A stretch of 64,000 bases of DNA, from positions 1-64,000 of the forward strand of contig NZ_SDSI01000007.1 of NCBI RefSeq assembly GCF_004153605.1, written 5' to 3'. A program made the translations under genes and the position numbers. The stretch's first letter is position 1; each line of letters begins with the position of its first letter. Positions 44,215-51,615 of this stretch are shown here, one piece after another. Below the pieces are notes generated by a model. The model ran no database searches. It was not told where the DNA came from and worked only from the letters and a program-made list of their open reading frames with translations. The DNA is from Qipengyuania_B thermophila. Its GTDB lineage: Bacteria > Pseudomonadota > Alphaproteobacteria > Sphingomonadales > Sphingomonadaceae.

Positions 44215-45318
44215 ATGAAATCTCGCGCCGCCGTCGCCTTTACCCCCAGACAGCCGCTAGAGGTGGTGGAAGTGGACCTCGAAGGTCCGCGCGCGGGCGA
44301 GGTGCTGGTGGAGATCATGGCCACCGGCATCTGTCACACCGACGCCTACACGCTGGATGGTCACGACAGCGAAGGCATCTTCCCCGCCATCCTCGGTCAT
44401 GAGGGGTGCGGCGTGGTGCGCGAAATCGGTGCCGGCGTCACCTCGGTCGCGCCGGGCGACCACGTCATTCCGCTCTACACGCCGGAATGCCGGCAATGCA
44501 AAATGTGCCTCAGCGGCAAGACCAACCTGTGCAGCGCCATCCGCGACACGCAGGGCAAGGGGCTCATGCCGGACGGCACCAGCCGCTTCTCGTACCGGGG
44601 CGAGCCGATCTACCACTACATGGGCTGCTCGACCTTTTCCAATTTCACCGTCCTGCCGGAGATCGCCGTGGCGAAGATCCGCCCGGACGCGCCGTTCGAC
44701 ACCACCTGCTATGTCGGCTGCGGCGTGACCACCGGTGTGGGCGCCGTGCTCAACACTGCCAGGGTGCAGGTGGGCGACACCGTCGCCGTCTTCGGTCTGG
44801 GCGGGATCGGCCTCAACGTCGTGCAGGGTGCACAACTGGCCGGGGCGAGCCGGATCGTCGGCGTCGACATCAACCCCGCGCGCGAGGATTGGGGCCGCCG
44901 GTTCGGCATGACCGACTTCATCGACGCGCGCGCCGGCGGCGTGGTGGAGCGGATCGTCGCCATGCTCGACGGCGGGGCGGACTACTCGTTCGACTGCACG
45001 GGCAACACGGACGTGATGCGGCAGGCGCTGGAATGCTGTCACAAGGGCTGGGGAACCTCCGTCATCATCGGCGTGGCGGAGGCCGGCAAGGAGATCGCCA
45101 CGCGTCCCTTCCAGCTCGTCACGGGCCGCAACTGGCGCGGCACGGCGTTCGGCGGCGCGCGGGGGCGCACCGACGTGCCCCGAATCGTCGACTGGTACAT
45201 GGACGGGCGGATCGCCATCGATCCGATGATCACCCACCGTCTGTCGCTGGACGAGATCAACCGCGGCTTCGATCTCATGCGCCGGGGCGAGAGCATCCGG
45301 GCCGTCGTCATCTACTGA
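44215..45318 (+). CDS. frmA: S-(hydroxymethyl)glutathione dehydrogenase / class III alcohol dehydrogenase
   Basis: 367 residues. Catalytic zinc ligands: Cys in TGICHTD, His in GHEGCG and the Cys in YVGCGVTTGVGAV. The structural zinc site is PECRQCKMCLSGKTNLC. The NAD site is VFGLGGIGLNVV. This enzyme oxidises the formaldehyde-glutathione adduct to S-formylglutathione and may also reduce S-nitrosoglutathione. The downstream VOC and S-formylglutathione hydrolase genes complete the usual formaldehyde module. GGAG precedes the ATG. Confidence 0.96.
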   Translation: MKSRAAVAFTPRQPLEVVEVDLEGPRAGEVLVEIMATGICHTDAYTLDGHDSEGIFPAILGHEGCGVVREIGAGVTSVAPGDHVIPLYTPECRQCKMCLSGKTNLCSAIRDTQGKGLMPDGTSRFSYRGEPIYHYMGCSTFSNFTVLPEIAVAKIRPDAPFDTTCYVGCGVTTGVGAVLNTARVQVGDTVAVFGLGGIGLNVVQGAQLAGASRIVGVDINPAREDWGRRFGMTDFIDARAGGVVERIVAMLDGGADYSFDCTGNTDVMRQALECCHKGWGTSVIIGVAEAGKEIATRPFQLVTGRNWRGTAFGGARGRTDVPRIVDWYMDGRIAIDPMITHRLSLDEINRGFDLMRRGESIRAVVIY

Positions 45319-45340
45319 GACCAACGAGGAGACTTCAGCC

Positions 45341-45721
45341 ATGTTCAGCCACGTCATGCTCGGCGCCGACGACATCGAGGCGTCGAAGGCGTTCTACGAC
45401 GCCACGCTTTCGGCACTGGGGGGCCGCGCCGGCACTCTCGACCCCAAGGGGCGTGTGTTCTACATGCACAAGGGCGGCATCTTTCTGCTGACGAAGCCCA
45501 TCAACGGCCAGCCGGCAAGCTGCGGCAACGGCTCCACCATCGGTTTTGCCGCCGACAGCGAGGAGCAGGTGCACGCATGGCACGAGGCGGGGCTGGCGCA
45601 TGGCGGCACGGCGATCGAGGATCCGCCGGGCCTGCGCGAGGGTGCGGGCATGAAGCTCTACCTCGCCTATCTGCGTGATCCGGCCGGCAACAAGATCTGC
45701 GCCATGCACCGGCCGGGCTGA
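45341..45721 (+). CDS. VOC-family (glyoxalase-like) protein
   Basis: 126 residues of vicinal-oxygen-chelate fold: MFSHVMLGADDIEASKAFYDATL at the N-terminus and LAYLRDPAGNKICAMH at the C-terminus. One such gene is often found between the class III dehydrogenase and the S-formylglutathione hydrolase in proteobacteria; its exact reaction there is not established. It may act on a glutathione adduct or metal-bound small molecule. GAGGAG lies before the start, and the fghA start follows its stop by one base. Confidence 0.88.
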   Translation: MFSHVMLGADDIEASKAFYDATLSALGGRAGTLDPKGRVFYMHKGGIFLLTKPINGQPASCGNGSTIGFAADSEEQVHAWHEAGLAHGGTAIEDPPGLREGAGMKLYLAYLRDPAGNKICAMHRPG

Positions 45722-45722
45722 G

Positions 45723-46559
45723 GTGGAGACGGTCTCCGAAGCGAGGGCGTTTGGCGGCACGCAGGGCGTCTACCGCCACCCGTCCGCCAGCACCGGCACC
45801 GGCATGACGCTGGCCGTCTTTGTCCCGCCGCACGCGCCGGGCGAGCGCCTGCCGGTGCTGTGGTACCTGTCGGGCCTGACCTGCACCCATGCGAACGTCA
45901 TGGACAAGGGCGAGTACCGACGGGCCTGCGCCGAACACGGCATCATCCTCGTCGCGCCGGACACCTCGCCGCGCGGCGACGATGTGCCCGACGATCCGCA
46001 GGACTTCGCCTTCGGCCAAGGCGCAGGCTTCTATCTCGACGCGACCGAACAGCCGTGGGCGCGCCACTACCGGATGCGGTCGTATGTCGAGGAGGAGCTG
46101 CCCGGCCTTGTCGCGCAGACCTTCCCCGCAGACATGACGCGGCAGGGCATCACCGGCCACTCCATGGGCGGGCACGGCGCCCTCACCGTCGCTCTTCGCA
46201 ATCCAGGCCGCTTCCGCTCGGTGAGCGCCTTTGCCCCGATCGTGGCGCCCGGCCGCGTTCCGTGGGGGCAAAAGGCGTTCGCGCGCTATCTCGGCCCGGA
46301 CGAGGCGAGGTGGCGCAAGTATGACGCCGTCGCGCTGATCGAGGACGGCGCGCGCCTGCCGCACCTGCTCGTCGATCAGGGCCTGGCCGACCAGTTTCTG
46401 GTGGAACAGCTGCAGACCCACCGCCTCGCCGCCGCCTGCGAGGCGGCGCAGATGCCGGCGCAGATCCGCCTGCACGAGGGCTACGACCACTCCTACTATT
46501 TGGTCTCGACCTTCATGGCCGACCATGTGGCCTGGCACGCGGAGCGGTTGGGCTCCTAA
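45723..46559 (+). CDS. fghA: S-formylglutathione hydrolase
   Basis: 278 residues from a GTG one base after the VOC stop, which gives the normal family length (ETVSEARAFGGTQGVYRH). The esterase nucleophile is in GHSMGGHGAL, the conserved YLSGLTCTHANV lies earlier, and the His is in GYDHSYYLVSTF. It hydrolyses S-formylglutathione to formate and glutathione. Together with the two genes upstream it forms a formaldehyde-oxidation operon. No ATG start is available in frame that would not overlap the VOC gene deeply. Confidence 0.94.
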   Translation: METVSEARAFGGTQGVYRHPSASTGTGMTLAVFVPPHAPGERLPVLWYLSGLTCTHANVMDKGEYRRACAEHGIILVAPDTSPRGDDVPDDPQDFAFGQGAGFYLDATEQPWARHYRMRSYVEEELPGLVAQTFPADMTRQGITGHSMGGHGALTVALRNPGRFRSVSAFAPIVAPGRVPWGQKAFARYLGPDEARWRKYDAVALIEDGARLPHLLVDQGLADQFLVEQLQTHRLAAACEAAQMPAQIRLHEGYDHSYYLVSTFMADHVAWHAERLGS

Positions 46560-46641
46560 GCACCTCAGCAGAACGCTCCACCTTGACCAATGAGCCAATT
46601 CTCTAAAGGTTGTCTCCATACTGAAGAAGGGGGGCAAAGCG

Positions 46642-47346
46642 ATGCTGAAAGAAGCTAGAAAACTTATATCAGCGCTTCTAGCAAACCCTGATCCACAAAT
46701 AACTTCTGAAGAGAGTGCCTACAGGCGCTTGGCTGATCGCGGCTACTCCCCGAAATCGATCATTGATGTTGGTGCGCACGAGGGTGAGTGGACACGCTTG
46801 GCAAAGCGAGTATTTCCTGAAGCGAAAGTCCTGATGTGCGAAGCTTCGGAACAGAAGGCTGCGAATTTAGAGAGTATCTGTCGAGAACTCCCAAACACCA
46901 CCTATTCAATCGCCCCATTGGCAAGTGAAGGGGGGAAAGAAGTCACATTTTACCTTATGGATAATGCTTCTTCTATTATGCCCGAGAATAGCAATATACC
47001 ACGAGAAGAGGTAAGACTTACTACAAAGACGTTGGACGACGTTGCATCAGAAATGGATGGACCGATCTTCCTTAAGATTGATGTTCAAGGGGCGGAGTTA
47101 GAGGTGCTGAAAGGAGGAACTGAAACGCTTAGGAAATGCGATGTCATCCAACTCGAGGTTGCTGTTCTAGAATATAATAGAGGCGCGCCTGATATGAGAA
47201 CTGTTTTGGAAACGATGCACAGACTCGGGTTCTCTCCTTTTGATATCGGTGGTCTGGTCAGGCCCGATTCAATCAACCTAGTCCAAATAGACCTGTTGTT
47301 CGCCAAGCATCACTCTCCGTTGCGGCCGACTTATTTCGCTTTCTGA
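46642..47346 (+). CDS. FkbM-family methyltransferase (low-GC, likely acquired)
   Basis: 234 residues. SAM-binding motif I is SIIDVGAHEGEWTRLA; the later FLKIDVQGAELEVLKGG is the FkbM family signature. The family methylates hydroxyls on sugars or lipids, often in cell-surface polysaccharides. Base composition is unlike its neighbours: four sampled 60-base lines (46681, 46861, 46921, 46981) give 109 G/C of 240, about 45 percent, with AT-ending codons common. GGGGGG lies upstream of the ATG. No mobility gene accompanies it. Confidence 0.92.
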   Translation: MLKEARKLISALLANPDPQITSEESAYRRLADRGYSPKSIIDVGAHEGEWTRLAKRVFPEAKVLMCEASEQKAANLESICRELPNTTYSIAPLASEGGKEVTFYLMDNASSIMPENSNIPREEVRLTTKTLDDVASEMDGPIFLKIDVQGAELEVLKGGTETLRKCDVIQLEVAVLEYNRGAPDMRTVLETMHRLGFSPFDIGGLVRPDSINLVQIDLLFAKHHSPLRPTYFAF

Positions 47347-47374
47347 ATGCGGCTTGAGCACTGCTCAGCAATTT

Positions 47375-48391
47375 TCACAGAAATCCTTCCTGATCACCCA
47401 TCCGCCGCGGCACATCCAGTCCCAGGTGCCGCCAGCCGTCATCGTTCAGCACCCGCCCCCGCGCGGTGCGGGCGAGCAGGCCGAGCTGGATGAGGTAGGG
47501 TTCCACCACATCCTCGATGGTGTCGCGCGGTTCGGAAAGGCCGGCGGCCAGCGTTTCGACCCCCACCGGCCCGCCCTTGTAGGTGGTGGCGATCATGGTG
47601 AGGTAGCGGCGGTCCATGGCGTCCAACCCCAGCCGGTCGATCTCCAGCCGGGTCAGCGCCGCGTCCGCCACCGCGCGCGTCACCGTCCCCGCGCCGGCCA
47701 CGTCGGCAAAGTCGCGCACCCGTCTGAGCAGCCGCCCGGCCACCCGCGGCGTGCCCCGCGACCGGCGGGCGATCTCGCGCGCGCCGCCCTCGTCCAGCGC
47801 GAGGTTCAGCAGCCGCGCCCCGCGCGTCACCACCCGCAGCAGCTCGTCCTCGGTGTAGAAGGTCAGGCGCACGGGAATGCCGAACCGGTCGCGCAGCGGC
47901 GTCGTCAGCAGCCCCTGCCGCGTGGTCGCGCCGACCAGCGTAAATGGCGGCAGGTCGATCCGCACCGACCGCGCCGACGGCCCTTCCCCGATCATGATGT
48001 CAAGCGCGCGGTCCTCCATCGCCGGGTAGAGCACCTCCTCGACGACGGGATTGAGGCGGTGAATCTCGTCGATGAACAGCACATCGCGCGCCTCGAGGTT
48101 GGTCAGCAGCGCGGCCAGATCGCCCGCCTTGGCGATCACCGGGCCGCTGGTGGCGCGGAACCCCGCGCCCAGTTCGCGCGCGACGATCTGCGCCAACGTC
48201 GTCTTGCCAAGGCCGGGCGGGCCGAAGAACAGCGTGTGGTCCATCGCCTCGCCCCGCGCCTTTGCCGCGGCGATGAACACGGCAAGGTTCTCCCGCGCCG
48301 CCTCCTGCCCGACGAATTCGGCCAGCGACTTCGGACGCAGCGCGGCGTCGGGATCGTCCGGTTGCCGGGCGGGGGTGTGGAGGGGGGTCAT
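47375..48391 (-). CDS. ruvB: Holliday junction branch migration ATPase RuvB
   Basis: 338 residues from MTPLHTPARQ. Marks: LRPKSLAEFVGQEAARENL, Walker A FFGPPGLGKTTLA, Walker B FIDEIHRLN, sensor GATTRQGLLTTPLRDRFG, and the C-terminal winged helix (DVVEPYLIQLGLLARTARGR). RuvB drives branch migration with RuvA. Normally it follows ruvA directly; here about 500 bases with a GIY-YIG gene separate them. An upstream in-frame ATG at 48436 adds unlike residues. The start is chosen by family alignment. Confidence 0.97.
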   Translation of the reverse strand: MTPLHTPARQPDDPDAALRPKSLAEFVGQEAARENLAVFIAAAKARGEAMDHTLFFGPPGLGKTTLAQIVARELGAGFRATSGPVIAKAGDLAALLTNLEARDVLFIDEIHRLNPVVEEVLYPAMEDRALDIMIGEGPSARSVRIDLPPFTLVGATTRQGLLTTPLRDRFGIPVRLTFYTEDELLRVVTRGARLLNLALDEGGAREIARRSRGTPRVAGRLLRRVRDFADVAGAGTVTRAVADAALTRLEIDRLGLDAMDRRYLTMIATTYKGGPVGVETLAAGLSEPRDTIEDVVEPYLIQLGLLARTARGRVLNDDGWRHLGLDVPRRMGDQEGFL

Positions 48392-48475
48392 GCGAGGTGA
48401 GCGTGTGGCTCTAGACGGCCGTTGAAGCAAGTTCACGATGGGCGGGAGACCAAGGTGCTCTCGTTAACCCGCAAA

Positions 48476-48506
48476 CGTCATGCTGAACTCGTTTCAGCAT
48501 CCATCC
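48476..48506. repeat. Palindromic repeat, left copy flanking GIY-YIG gene
   Basis: A 31-base element with an internal hairpin: ATGCTGAA (48480-48487), loop CTCGT, TTCAGCAT (48493-48500), followed by CCATCC. Read in reverse complement it matches 48848-48878 with a single mismatch, so the two copies form an inverted pair around the GIY-YIG gene. A looser third copy may lie at about 48422-48446. Confidence 0.85.
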
Positions 48507-48524
48507 TTCCACACAAGGCAATCC

Positions 48525-48860
48525 ATGCCGCGCGAGCGCCACCCCTGCGTCTACATCCTCGCCAGCCAACGCAACGGCACGCTGTATATCGGCGTCACCA
48601 GCGACCTTGTCGCCCGGCTGTGGGAACATCGCACTGGAGCCAGCAATGGCTTCACAAGCCGCTACGCGGTTAACCGCCTCGTCCGCTACGAGATGTTCGG
48701 CGACATGGATCGGGCCATTGCACGCGAAAAGCAGCTGAAGCGATGGCACCGGCGGTGGAAGATCAACCTGATCGAAGACGCAAATCCGGATTGGCATGAC
48801 CTTGCCCCTGCCTTGGGCTTGCCTCCCATTCCTCCGCGCGTGACGAGGGATGGATGCTGA
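48525..48860 (+). CDS. GIY-YIG nuclease-domain protein between ruvA and ruvB
   Basis: 111 residues from the ATG at 48525 (an in-frame start at 48480, inside the left repeat, would add 15). The GIY-YIG core is CVYILASQRNGTLYIGVTSD with the following ARLWEHRTG; conserved Arg, Glu and Asn positions (REKQLKRWHRRWKINLI) fit the small single-domain UPF0213/YhbQ-like branch. It is on the plus strand, opposite to ruvA and ruvB, and its stop lies inside the right inverted repeat. It may cut DNA structures; the family's function is poorly known. Confidence 0.9.
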   Translation: MPRERHPCVYILASQRNGTLYIGVTSDLVARLWEHRTGASNGFTSRYAVNRLVRYEMFGDMDRAIAREKQLKRWHRRWKINLIEDANPDWHDLAPALGLPPIPPRVTRDGC

Positions 48861-48878
48861 AGCGAGTTCAGCATGACG
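48848..48878. repeat. Palindromic repeat, right copy flanking GIY-YIG gene
   Basis: Inverted partner of the copy at 48476-48506: ATGCTGAA (48854-48861), loop GCGAG, TTCAGCAT (48867-48874). The stop codon of the GIY-YIG gene (48858-48860) lies inside it. One base differs from the left copy over 31 positions. Confidence 0.85.
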
Positions 48879-48889
48879 ACAAGAACGCC

Positions 48890-49498
48890 TCACCCCGCCG
48901 CCCTCTTCAACGCCACCCGGATCAGCTCCCCCTCGCCCGCGCCTTCGCCCAGTTCGCTCTGCGCTTCCGCCACGGCGCGGGCGGCGACGGCGGGTTTGAA
49001 GCCGAGGTTCTCCAGCGCGGACACGGCATCGGCGCTCGCGCCGCTCACCCGCATGGGCGCGCCCGCCGCCACGCCCGCGCCGCCGCCGCCCGGCAGCGCG
49101 CCGGCCCTGTCGCGCAGTTCGTTGACGATGCGGCCGGCCAGCTTCGGCCCCACGCCGTTCGCCCGCGCCACCATCGCCGCATCCCCGCTGGCGCAGGCGT
49201 CGCGCAGCTCGCCCGCCGACAGCGCCGACAGGATCGCCAGCGCCACCTTCGACCCCACCCCCTGCACGCCGGTCAGCAGGCGGAACCAGTCGCGTTCCGC
49301 CGCGTCGGCGAAGCCCAGCAGGCGCATGTCGTTCTCGCTCACCTGCAGGTCGGTGTGCACGCGGCACGCCTCGCCCACATCGCCCAGCGCGGCGAGGGTC
49401 CGGGCCGAACAGTGGACGAGGTAGCCGACGCCCGCCACGTCGATCACCGCCCAGTCGGCGCCGACCTCCTCCAGCCGGCCGGACAGGCGGGCGATCAT
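48890..49498 (-). CDS. ruvA: Holliday junction binding protein RuvA
   Basis: 202 residues. Domain I opens MIARLSGRLEEVGADWAVIDVAGVGYLVHC. The helix-hairpin-helix motifs follow (LLTGVQGVGSKVALAILSAL and RANGVGPKLAGRIVNEL). The C-terminal domain that contacts RuvB is at about 150-200 (DAVSALENLGFKPAVAARAV). It targets RuvB to Holliday junctions. The 213 bases between this gene and the divergent aroC show no supported gene. Confidence 0.97.
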   Translation of the reverse strand: MIARLSGRLEEVGADWAVIDVAGVGYLVHCSARTLAALGDVGEACRVHTDLQVSENDMRLLGFADAAERDWFRLLTGVQGVGSKVALAILSALSAGELRDACASGDAAMVARANGVGPKLAGRIVNELRDRAGALPGGGGAGVAAGAPMRVSGASADAVSALENLGFKPAVAARAVAEAQSELGEGAGEGELIRVALKRAAG

Positions 49499-49711
49499 GC
49501 GCGCACTCCGTTCGTCGCTGGTGCAGAACACATGGACCGCATGTGACACGGTCCTGAGAGGAAAACGTACCAAGCGTCCTGCCGCGGCGGACGCAGCGGG
49601 CAGGGCATGGACGACGGGATGGTCATGGCGCGTCGATGACACGATTCGGTGCCGTAGGGAAGCACGCGCCCGCCATCTCGACACGCGCCGTCGCGGCCCT
49701 AAAGACGCGGC

Positions 49712-50785
49712 ATGAGCTGGAACACGTTCGGGCGGGTTTTCCGCTTCACCACCTGGGGGGAAAGCCATGGGCCGGCGCTCGGCGTCGTGATCGACGGCTG
49801 CCCGCCGGGGCTGACGCTTACCGAACAGCGGATCCAGCCCTTCCTCGACCAGCGGCGGCCGGGCCAGAGCCGCTTCACGACGCAGCGGCGCGAGGCCGAC
49901 GCGGTCCGCATCCTGTCCGGCGTGTTCGAGGGACGCACGACCGGCACGCCCATCAGCCTGCTGATCGAGAACACCGATCCGCGTTCCGCCGACTATGCCG
50001 CCCTGGCGCAGACCTACCGGCCGGGTCACGCCGACTATGCCTACGAGGCGAAATACGGCTTTCGCGATCCGCGCGGCGGCGGACGCAGCTCGGCGCGCGA
50101 GACCGCCGCGCGGGTGGCGGCGGGCGCGGTGGCGCGCGCGGTGATCCCGCAGGTCGACATCCTCGCCCGTGTCGTGGAGATCGGTGGCGACCCGGTCGAT
50201 CCGGCGCGCTTCGACCGGGAGGAAATCGGCCGCAACCCGTTCTTCAGCCCCGACGCGGCCGCGGCGACCCGCTGGGAGTCGCTGGTGGACGAGGCCCGCC
50301 GGTCCGGTTCCTCGCTCGGCGCCGTCGTCGAATGCGTCGCGACGGGTGTGCCGCCGGGCTGGGGCGCGCCAGTCTATGCCAAGCTCGACGCCGACCTTGC
50401 GGCCGCGATGATGGGGATCAACGCCGTCAAGGGCGTGGAGATCGGCACCGGCTTTGCCGCGGCGCGGCTGCGCGGAGAGCAGAATGCCGACGCCATGCGC
50501 CCCGGACCGAACGGACCGGACTTCGCCTCCAATCACGCCGGCGGCATCGCCGGCGGAATCAGCACCGGGCAGCCGCTCGTCGTCCGGGTGGCGTTCAAGC
50601 CCACCTCCTCGATCCCGGCGGCGCTGAACAGCATCACCCGCGACGGCGAGGCCACGCAGGTGCGCACGACCGGGCGGCATGATCCGTGCGTCGGCATCCG
50701 GGGCGCGCCGGTCGTCGCGGCCATGATGGCGTTGGTGCTGGCCGACCATGCGCTGCTGCACCGGGCGCAGTGCGGGCAGGGCTGA
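49712..50785 (+). CDS. aroC: Chorismate synthase
   Basis: 357 residues. The three family signatures are present: GESHGPALGVVIDGCPPG, the RGGGRSSARETAARVAAGA region, and GRHDPCVGIRGAPVVAAM near the end. It converts EPSP to chorismate with reduced FMN as cofactor, the last shikimate step. MSWNTFGRVFRFTTWG is the usual N-terminus. It stands alone, divergent from ruvA and followed by ahpC. Confidence 0.98.
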   Translation: MSWNTFGRVFRFTTWGESHGPALGVVIDGCPPGLTLTEQRIQPFLDQRRPGQSRFTTQRREADAVRILSGVFEGRTTGTPISLLIENTDPRSADYAALAQTYRPGHADYAYEAKYGFRDPRGGGRSSARETAARVAAGAVARAVIPQVDILARVVEIGGDPVDPARFDREEIGRNPFFSPDAAAATRWESLVDEARRSGSSLGAVVECVATGVPPGWGAPVYAKLDADLAAAMMGINAVKGVEIGTGFAAARLRGEQNADAMRPGPNGPDFASNHAGGIAGGISTGQPLVVRVAFKPTSSIPAALNSITRDGEATQVRTTGRHDPCVGIRGAPVVAAMMALVLADHALLHRAQCGQG

Positions 50786-50805
50786 TCAGCCGGCGATAAG
50801 AATTT

Positions 50806-50822
50806 TCGATGGCGGCAATCGA
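50806..50822. promoter_or_regulatory. Possible operator upstream of ahpC
   Basis: A perfect inverted repeat TCGAT (50806-50810), seven bases, ATCGA (50818-50822), 74 bases before the ahpC start. The half-site spacing of seven equals that of OxyR-type sites (ATAG-N7-CTAT), and the gene below is a classic OxyR target. A TCGAT half-site also lies upstream of katG (in CATTTCGATTGG), with a poor second half. No oxyR gene is in the window, so assignment is tentative. Confidence 0.4.
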
Positions 50823-50896
50823 CAATCTCGGGTTTGCTGCGCTGCAACACGCACTACATGGCGGCGTGCAACCGCTTCAACATGGAGACAGTTTCA

Positions 50897-51463
50897 ATGG
50901 GTATCATCGGCTCGCAGCTGCAGCCTTTCTCCGCCACCGCCTTCCAGGCGGGACGCAACTTCTTCGAGGTCACGGACGCGGACGTGCGCGGCAAGTGGGC
51001 GGTGTTCTTCTTCTATCCCGCCGACTTCACCTTCGTCTGCCCGACCGAGCTGGAGGATCTGGGCGAGCACTACGGCACGCTGCAGAAGCTCGGCGTCGAG
51101 GTCTATGCGGTGAGCACCGACACCCATTTCAGCCACAAGGCGTGGCATGACACCTCCGAGCGGATCGGCAAGCTGACCTTCCCGTTCCTCGGCGACCAGT
51201 CGCACACGCTGGCGAACAATTTCGGCGTGCTGCGCGAAGGCGCGGGACTGGCCGACCGCGCCACCTTCGTGATCGACCCGGACGGCGTGATCCAGATCAT
51301 GGAGATCACCTGCGAAGGCGTCGGCCGCAACGCCAACGAACTCGTCCGCAAGATCCGCGCGGCGCAGTATGTGCGGGAGAACCCCGGACAGGTGTGCCCG
51401 GCAGCGTGGGAAGAAGGCAGCGAGACGCTGGCCCCCTCGCTCGATCTGGTCGGCAAGATCTGA
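50897..51463 (+). CDS. ahpC: Alkyl hydroperoxide reductase AhpC (2-Cys peroxiredoxin)
   Basis: 188 residues. The peroxidatic Cys48 is in DFTFVCPTELEDL and the resolving Cys167 in GQVCPAAW, the AhpC1-type arrangement. MGIIGSQLQPFSATAFQ is the usual start; GGAG lies nine bases upstream. AhpC reduces organic peroxides and hydrogen peroxide and is recycled by AhpF, encoded 152 bases downstream after two strong hairpins. katG follows, so this is a peroxide-defence group. Confidence 0.97.
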   Translation: MGIIGSQLQPFSATAFQAGRNFFEVTDADVRGKWAVFFFYPADFTFVCPTELEDLGEHYGTLQKLGVEVYAVSTDTHFSHKAWHDTSERIGKLTFPFLGDQSHTLANNFGVLREGAGLADRATFVIDPDGVIQIMEITCEGVGRNANELVRKIRAAQYVRENPGQVCPAAWEEGSETLAPSLDLVGKI

Positions 51464-51472
51464 CACCCCGAT

Positions 51473-51511
51473 ACGGCGGGCGCCCCCTCCCCCCTTCGCG
51501 GCGCCCGCCGT
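51473..51511 (+). terminator. Hairpin after ahpC (attenuator or processing site)
   Basis: A perfect 12-base stem, ACGGCGGGCGCC at 51473-51484 with GGCGCCCGCCGT at 51500-51511, around a 15-base loop. It begins ten bases after the ahpC stop. No T-run follows, so it may be a partial terminator or an mRNA-protecting structure that lets ahpC be made in excess of ahpF. Confidence 0.65.
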
Positions 51512-51540
51512 CAAGAGCCCGGGTTCAACTCGGGTCGCTG

Positions 51541-51578
51541 GAAGACCCGGAGCCACCATCCCCCGGCTTCGGGTCTTC
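51541..51578 (+). terminator. Second hairpin upstream of ahpF
   Basis: GAAGACCCGGAGCC (51541-51554) pairs with GGCTTCGGGTCTTC (51565-51578), 14 bases with one G-U pair, around a 10-base loop. It lies 37 bases before the ahpF start and 29 bases after the first hairpin. It could act with the first as a terminator pair or protect the ahpF message end. Confidence 0.55.
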
Positions 51579-51615
51579 TGCGCCTCGGGACTTCTTCAAC
51601 GTGGAGACAACAGCC

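Noticed and set aside
48422..48446. Third copy of the ruvAB-region palindrome
   Set aside because: Similarity (TTGAAGC.AGTTCA) is partial and lacks the matching stem, so it is noted only as a possible decayed copy.
49499..49711. Plus-strand small gene starting at 49497
   Set aside because: It overlaps the ruvA start antisense, has poor codon bias and an unremarkable translation; treated as the ruvA-aroC intergenic region.
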